A stretch of DNA of 7,226 bases from positions 1 to 7,226 of the forward strand of contig JBGQIB010000188.1 in NCBI GenBank assembly GCA_041498295.1, in the 5' to 3' direction. Position numbers and translations under genes: made by a program. Within the stretch, counting starts at the first letter, position 1, and each line of letters begins with the position of its first letter. The notes under the pieces are model-generated. The model ran no database searches. It was not told the DNA's origin and saw nothing but the letters and a program-made list of their open reading frames with translations. This stretch comes from VGRW01 sp041498295 (GTDB lineage: Bacteria > Myxococcota_A > UBA9160 > SZUA-336). Positions 5,297 through 7,226 of the stretch are shown in pieces.

Positions 5297-6472
5297 CTAG
5301 AAACGATCGATCTTGAGGTCTTCGTCGTGTTCTTCGGTGAGTGAGATCTCGTCGTCGCCCTTGGCTTCCTTGTCGAAGTCGTCCCAGGAGCTGTCCGACG
5401 TGCCCGAGATGCCCTTGAAGCGGAGCGCGAAGTCGTCCGGGTTCGACACGTGGAGCAGCGCCTCCTCGTACGTGACCAGGCCCGCCTTCACGTGCTGCAT
5501 CAGAGACTGATCGAAGCTCTGCATGCCGTAGGTGGTGAAGCCCTTGGCGATGGCGTCGTTCAATTCCTTGGTCATCTCGGCGTCGGCGATACACTCGCGC
5601 ACGCGCGCCGACGCGACCAGAATTTCGACCGCGGGCACGCGGCCTTTGCCGTCGGCGCGCGGCACCAGCCGCTGGCTGATGACGCCCTTGATGATGCTCG
5701 CGAGCTGCAGCCGGATCTGTGGCTGCTGGTGCGGCGGAAAGACGGAGACGATGCGAGTGATGGTCTCGGCCGCATCGATCGTGTGCAGGATCGACATGAC
5801 GAGATGGCCCGTCTCGGCCGCGGTGAGCGCGGTCTCGATGGTCTCGAAGTCGCGCATTTCACCGACGAGGATGACGTCCGGATCCTGGCGCAGCGCGGCG
5901 CGCAGGGCCGTCGCGAAGCTGTTCGTGTCGACGCCGATCTCGCGCTGATTCACGATCGAGCGCTTGTCGCGGATCAGGAACTCGATCGGGTCCTCGATCG
6001 TGATGATGTGGCAGGTCCGGTTCGTGTTGATGTAGTCGATCATCGCGGCCAGCGTGGTCGACTTGCCGGAGCCGGTCGTGCCGGTGACCAGGATCAGACC
6101 GCGCGGCTCCATCGCGACGCGCTCGACGACCTTCGGCAGCACGAGCTGCTCGATCGTCTTCACGCCGAAGGGAATCACGCGGAAGACGATCCCGACCGTG
6201 CCGCGCTGCATGAAGGTGTTCACGCGGAAGCGCCCGAGACCGGCGATCGAGTACGCGAGATCGACCTCGTGGAACTTGTCGAAGTGCACTTTCTGGCCCG
6301 GCGTCATGATCGCCGTCGCGATCCCATGCAGGTACTCCGGCGTGAGGCGCTCACCGTTCTTGAGCGGAACGAGCGCCCCGTCGACGCGGAATAGCGGTGG
6401 GAGCCCCGCCTTCAGGTGAATGTCTGAAGCGTTGCCCTTGATCGCAATGGTCAGGATGTCGTTGAGTTCCAT
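5297..6472 (-). CDS. pilT: Type IV pilus retraction ATPase PilT
   Basis: This cytoplasmic hexameric ATPase of the secretion superfamily (VirB11/GspE-like) depolymerises type IV pili, driving twitching motility and DNA uptake. The 391-residue product has the N-terminal PAS-like region beginning MELNDILTIAIKGNASDIHL. It carries Walker A GTTGSGKST (131-139), the Asp box HIITIEDPIEF (155-165), and Walker B DVILVGEMRD (199-208). The His box ETGHLVMSILHT (220-231) contains H223 and H230. The PilT-type C-terminus has GMQSFDQSLMQ (316-326) and SNPDDFALRFKGI (343-355). In place of the textbook AIRNLIRE motif is ARVRECIADAE (289-299). Residues 356-391 form an acidic tail, making the protein longer than the roughly 345 residues of Pseudomonas PilT. 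Start ATG 6472 has AAAGGG nine bases upstream. It follows recA by 99 bp on the same strand. A PilU-like paralogue is possible, but the motifs fit PilT better. Confidence 0.93.
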   Translation of the reverse strand: MELNDILTIAIKGNASDIHLKAGLPPLFRVDGALVPLKNGERLTPEYLHGIATAIMTPGQKVHFDKFHEVDLAYSIAGLGRFRVNTFMQRGTVGIVFRVIPFGVKTIEQLVLPKVVERVAMEPRGLILVTGTTGSGKSTTLAAMIDYINTNRTCHIITIEDPIEFLIRDKRSIVNQREIGVDTNSFATALRAALRQDPDVILVGEMRDFETIETALTAAETGHLVMSILHTIDAAETITRIVSVFPPHQQPQIRLQLASIIKGVISQRLVPRADGKGRVPAVEILVASARVRECIADAEMTKELNDAIAKGFTTYGMQSFDQSLMQHVKAGLVTYEEALLHVSNPDDFALRFKGISGTSDSSWDDFDKEAKGDDEISLTEEHDEDLKIDRF

Positions 6473-6487
6473 TCCCGCCAGCCCTTT

Positions 6488-6507
6488 CCTCGCGCGGATG
6501 TGCGAGG
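6488..6507 (-). promoter_or_regulatory. Hairpin immediately upstream of the pilT ribosome binding site
   Basis: The minus strand can form CCTCGC/GCGAGG (6502-6507 with 6488-6493) around an 8-base loop. The AAAGGG Shine-Dalgarno candidate (6482-6487) directly abuts the stem. It might tune pilT translation or be a chance GC-rich fold. Confidence 0.3.
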
Positions 6508-6556
6508 GGTACTTGCGGGTGGATCGTCCCGGCCGTCGGCGTTCTTGAGGGAACCG

Positions 6557-6573
6557 AGCGCCGCGTTGGCGCT
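6557..6573 (-). terminator. Hairpin overlapping the recA stop codon, weak terminator candidate
   Basis: A stem AGCGCC-AACGC-GGCGCT begins within the TAG stop codon of recA. Only a short pyrimidine-rich stretch (TTCCCTC) follows, no U-run, so readthrough into pilT is plausible. Confidence 0.35.
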
Positions 6574-7226
6574 AGGCGGGTTCGGCTTCGCTCGGCTCCG
6601 CCTCCACTGCGACCGCCTCGCCGACCGGAACCTTCTTCTTGATTCCGGCGTTCGCGTAGACCAGCTCGCACACGCGGTCGTACACGTCGGGGTTGGCGGT
6701 GAGGAACGCCTTCGCGTTCTCGCGCCCCTGGCCGATGCGCGTGCCCTCGAAGCTGTACCAGGTGCCGCTCTTCTCGAGCAGACCGAGCTCGCTCGCCAGG
6801 TCGAGGATGTCGCCCTCGCGCGAGATACCGTGGTTGAACATCAGGTCGAACTCGGCTTGGCGGAACGGCGGCGCGCACTTGTTCTTCACGACCTTCACGC
6901 GCGTGCGGCTGCCGATCGCCGTCTCGCCGTCCTTGATCTGGCCGATGCGGCGCACGTCGAGACGGATCGACGCGTAGAACTTCAGCGCGTTCCCGCCGGA
7001 CGTGGTCTCGGGGTTGCCGAACATCACGCCGATCTTCATGCGCACCTGGTTGATGAAGATCAGACACGCGTTCGAGCGCGCGAGATTGCCCGTGAGCTTG
7101 CGCAGCGCCTGCGACATGAGGCGGGCCTGCATGCCCATGCTCGCGTCGCCCATGTCGCCTTCAATTTCGGCGCGTGGAACGAGGGCAGCGACCGAGTCGA
7201 TCACCACCACGTCGACGGCGCCGGAG
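6572..7226 (-). CDS. recA: Recombinase A (3' part, N-terminus beyond window)
   Basis: RecA forms filaments on single-stranded DNA, catalyses strand exchange and triggers LexA cleavage in the SOS response. The visible 217 residues run from the Walker B strand SGAVDVVVIDSVAAL to the stop. By comparison with E. coli RecA, about 135 N-terminal residues, including Walker A, lie outside the window. Loop L1 (EIEGDMGDASMG) is present. So are the NQVRMKIGVMFGNPETTSGG segment leading into loop L2, and the LDVRRIGQIKDGE and RVKVVKNKCAPPF signatures. The C-terminal domain has WYSFEGTRIGQGRENA and ends in the usual Glu-rich tail (VEAEPSEAEPA), which modulates DNA binding. No frameshift or lost key residue is visible. 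The promoter and any LexA box lie outside. pilT follows 99 bp downstream. Confidence 0.98.
   Translation of the reverse strand, partial: SGAVDVVVIDSVAALVPRAEIEGDMGDASMGMQARLMSQALRKLTGNLARSNACLIFINQVRMKIGVMFGNPETTSGGNALKFYASIRLDVRRIGQIKDGETAIGSRTRVKVVKNKCAPPFRQAEFDLMFNHGISREGDILDLASELGLLEKSGTWYSFEGTRIGQGRENAKAFLTANPDVYDRVCELVYANAGIKKKVPVGEAVAVEAEPSEAEPA

Noticed and set aside
5450..6394. 314-codon plus-strand open frame antisense to pilT
   Set aside because: The opposite strand encodes PilT with all motifs; the antisense translation is low-complexity Arg/Asp/Leu and has no recognisable family.

Overview
The window is a GC-rich bacterial chromosomal segment in which every supported gene lies on the minus strand. 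Read in the direction of transcription (right to left) the order is recA (3' part only, cut by the right edge), pilT, a 332-bp gene-free stretch with repeats, alaS, a 191-bp gap, tpsB, and the start of a second secreted-protein gene cut by the left edge. RecA and AlaS are standard and unmistakable. The recA-pilT-alaS order, and a PilT ending in a SNPDDFALRFKGI-type tail, suggest a deltaproteobacterial-type lineage (Myxococcota or Desulfobacterota relatives). That placement is inference from memory of gene order and motifs.

Right half (about 4965-7226): housekeeping and motility. RecA is the recombination and SOS protein. PilT is the type IV pilus retraction ATPase. The stretch between pilT and alaS, where many bacteria keep recX, has no credible gene. 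It instead holds two roughly 88-bp copies of a hairpin-forming repeat facing in opposite directions (5192-5279 and 4995-5081). Their 58/59-bp cores are about 86% identical. Each copy folds into a 10-bp inner stem, and the base changes between copies keep the stem paired. This is the most unusual structure in the window.

Middle (2343-4964): alaS encodes a complete alanyl-tRNA synthetase of 873 residues with catalytic, editing and C-Ala domains. It has no visible Shine-Dalgarno sequence. It is followed by a run of short stem-loops (2265-2342) that probably separates it from the next operon.

Left part (1-2151): a two-partner secretion pair. tpsB encodes an outer-membrane POTRA/beta-barrel transporter with a signal peptide, a VRGY motif and a terminal aromatic residue. 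It is followed after 11 bp by an exported protein with a clear signal peptide, probably the TpsA substrate. The transporter is divergent from classical FhaC/ShlB, and the mature substrate starts with an unusual CX4CH motif.

I see no CRISPR array, tRNA, rRNA, intact insertion sequence or prophage gene. No clearly novel multi-gene system is visible. The repeat pair and the truncated TpsA-like gene are the parts most worth following.
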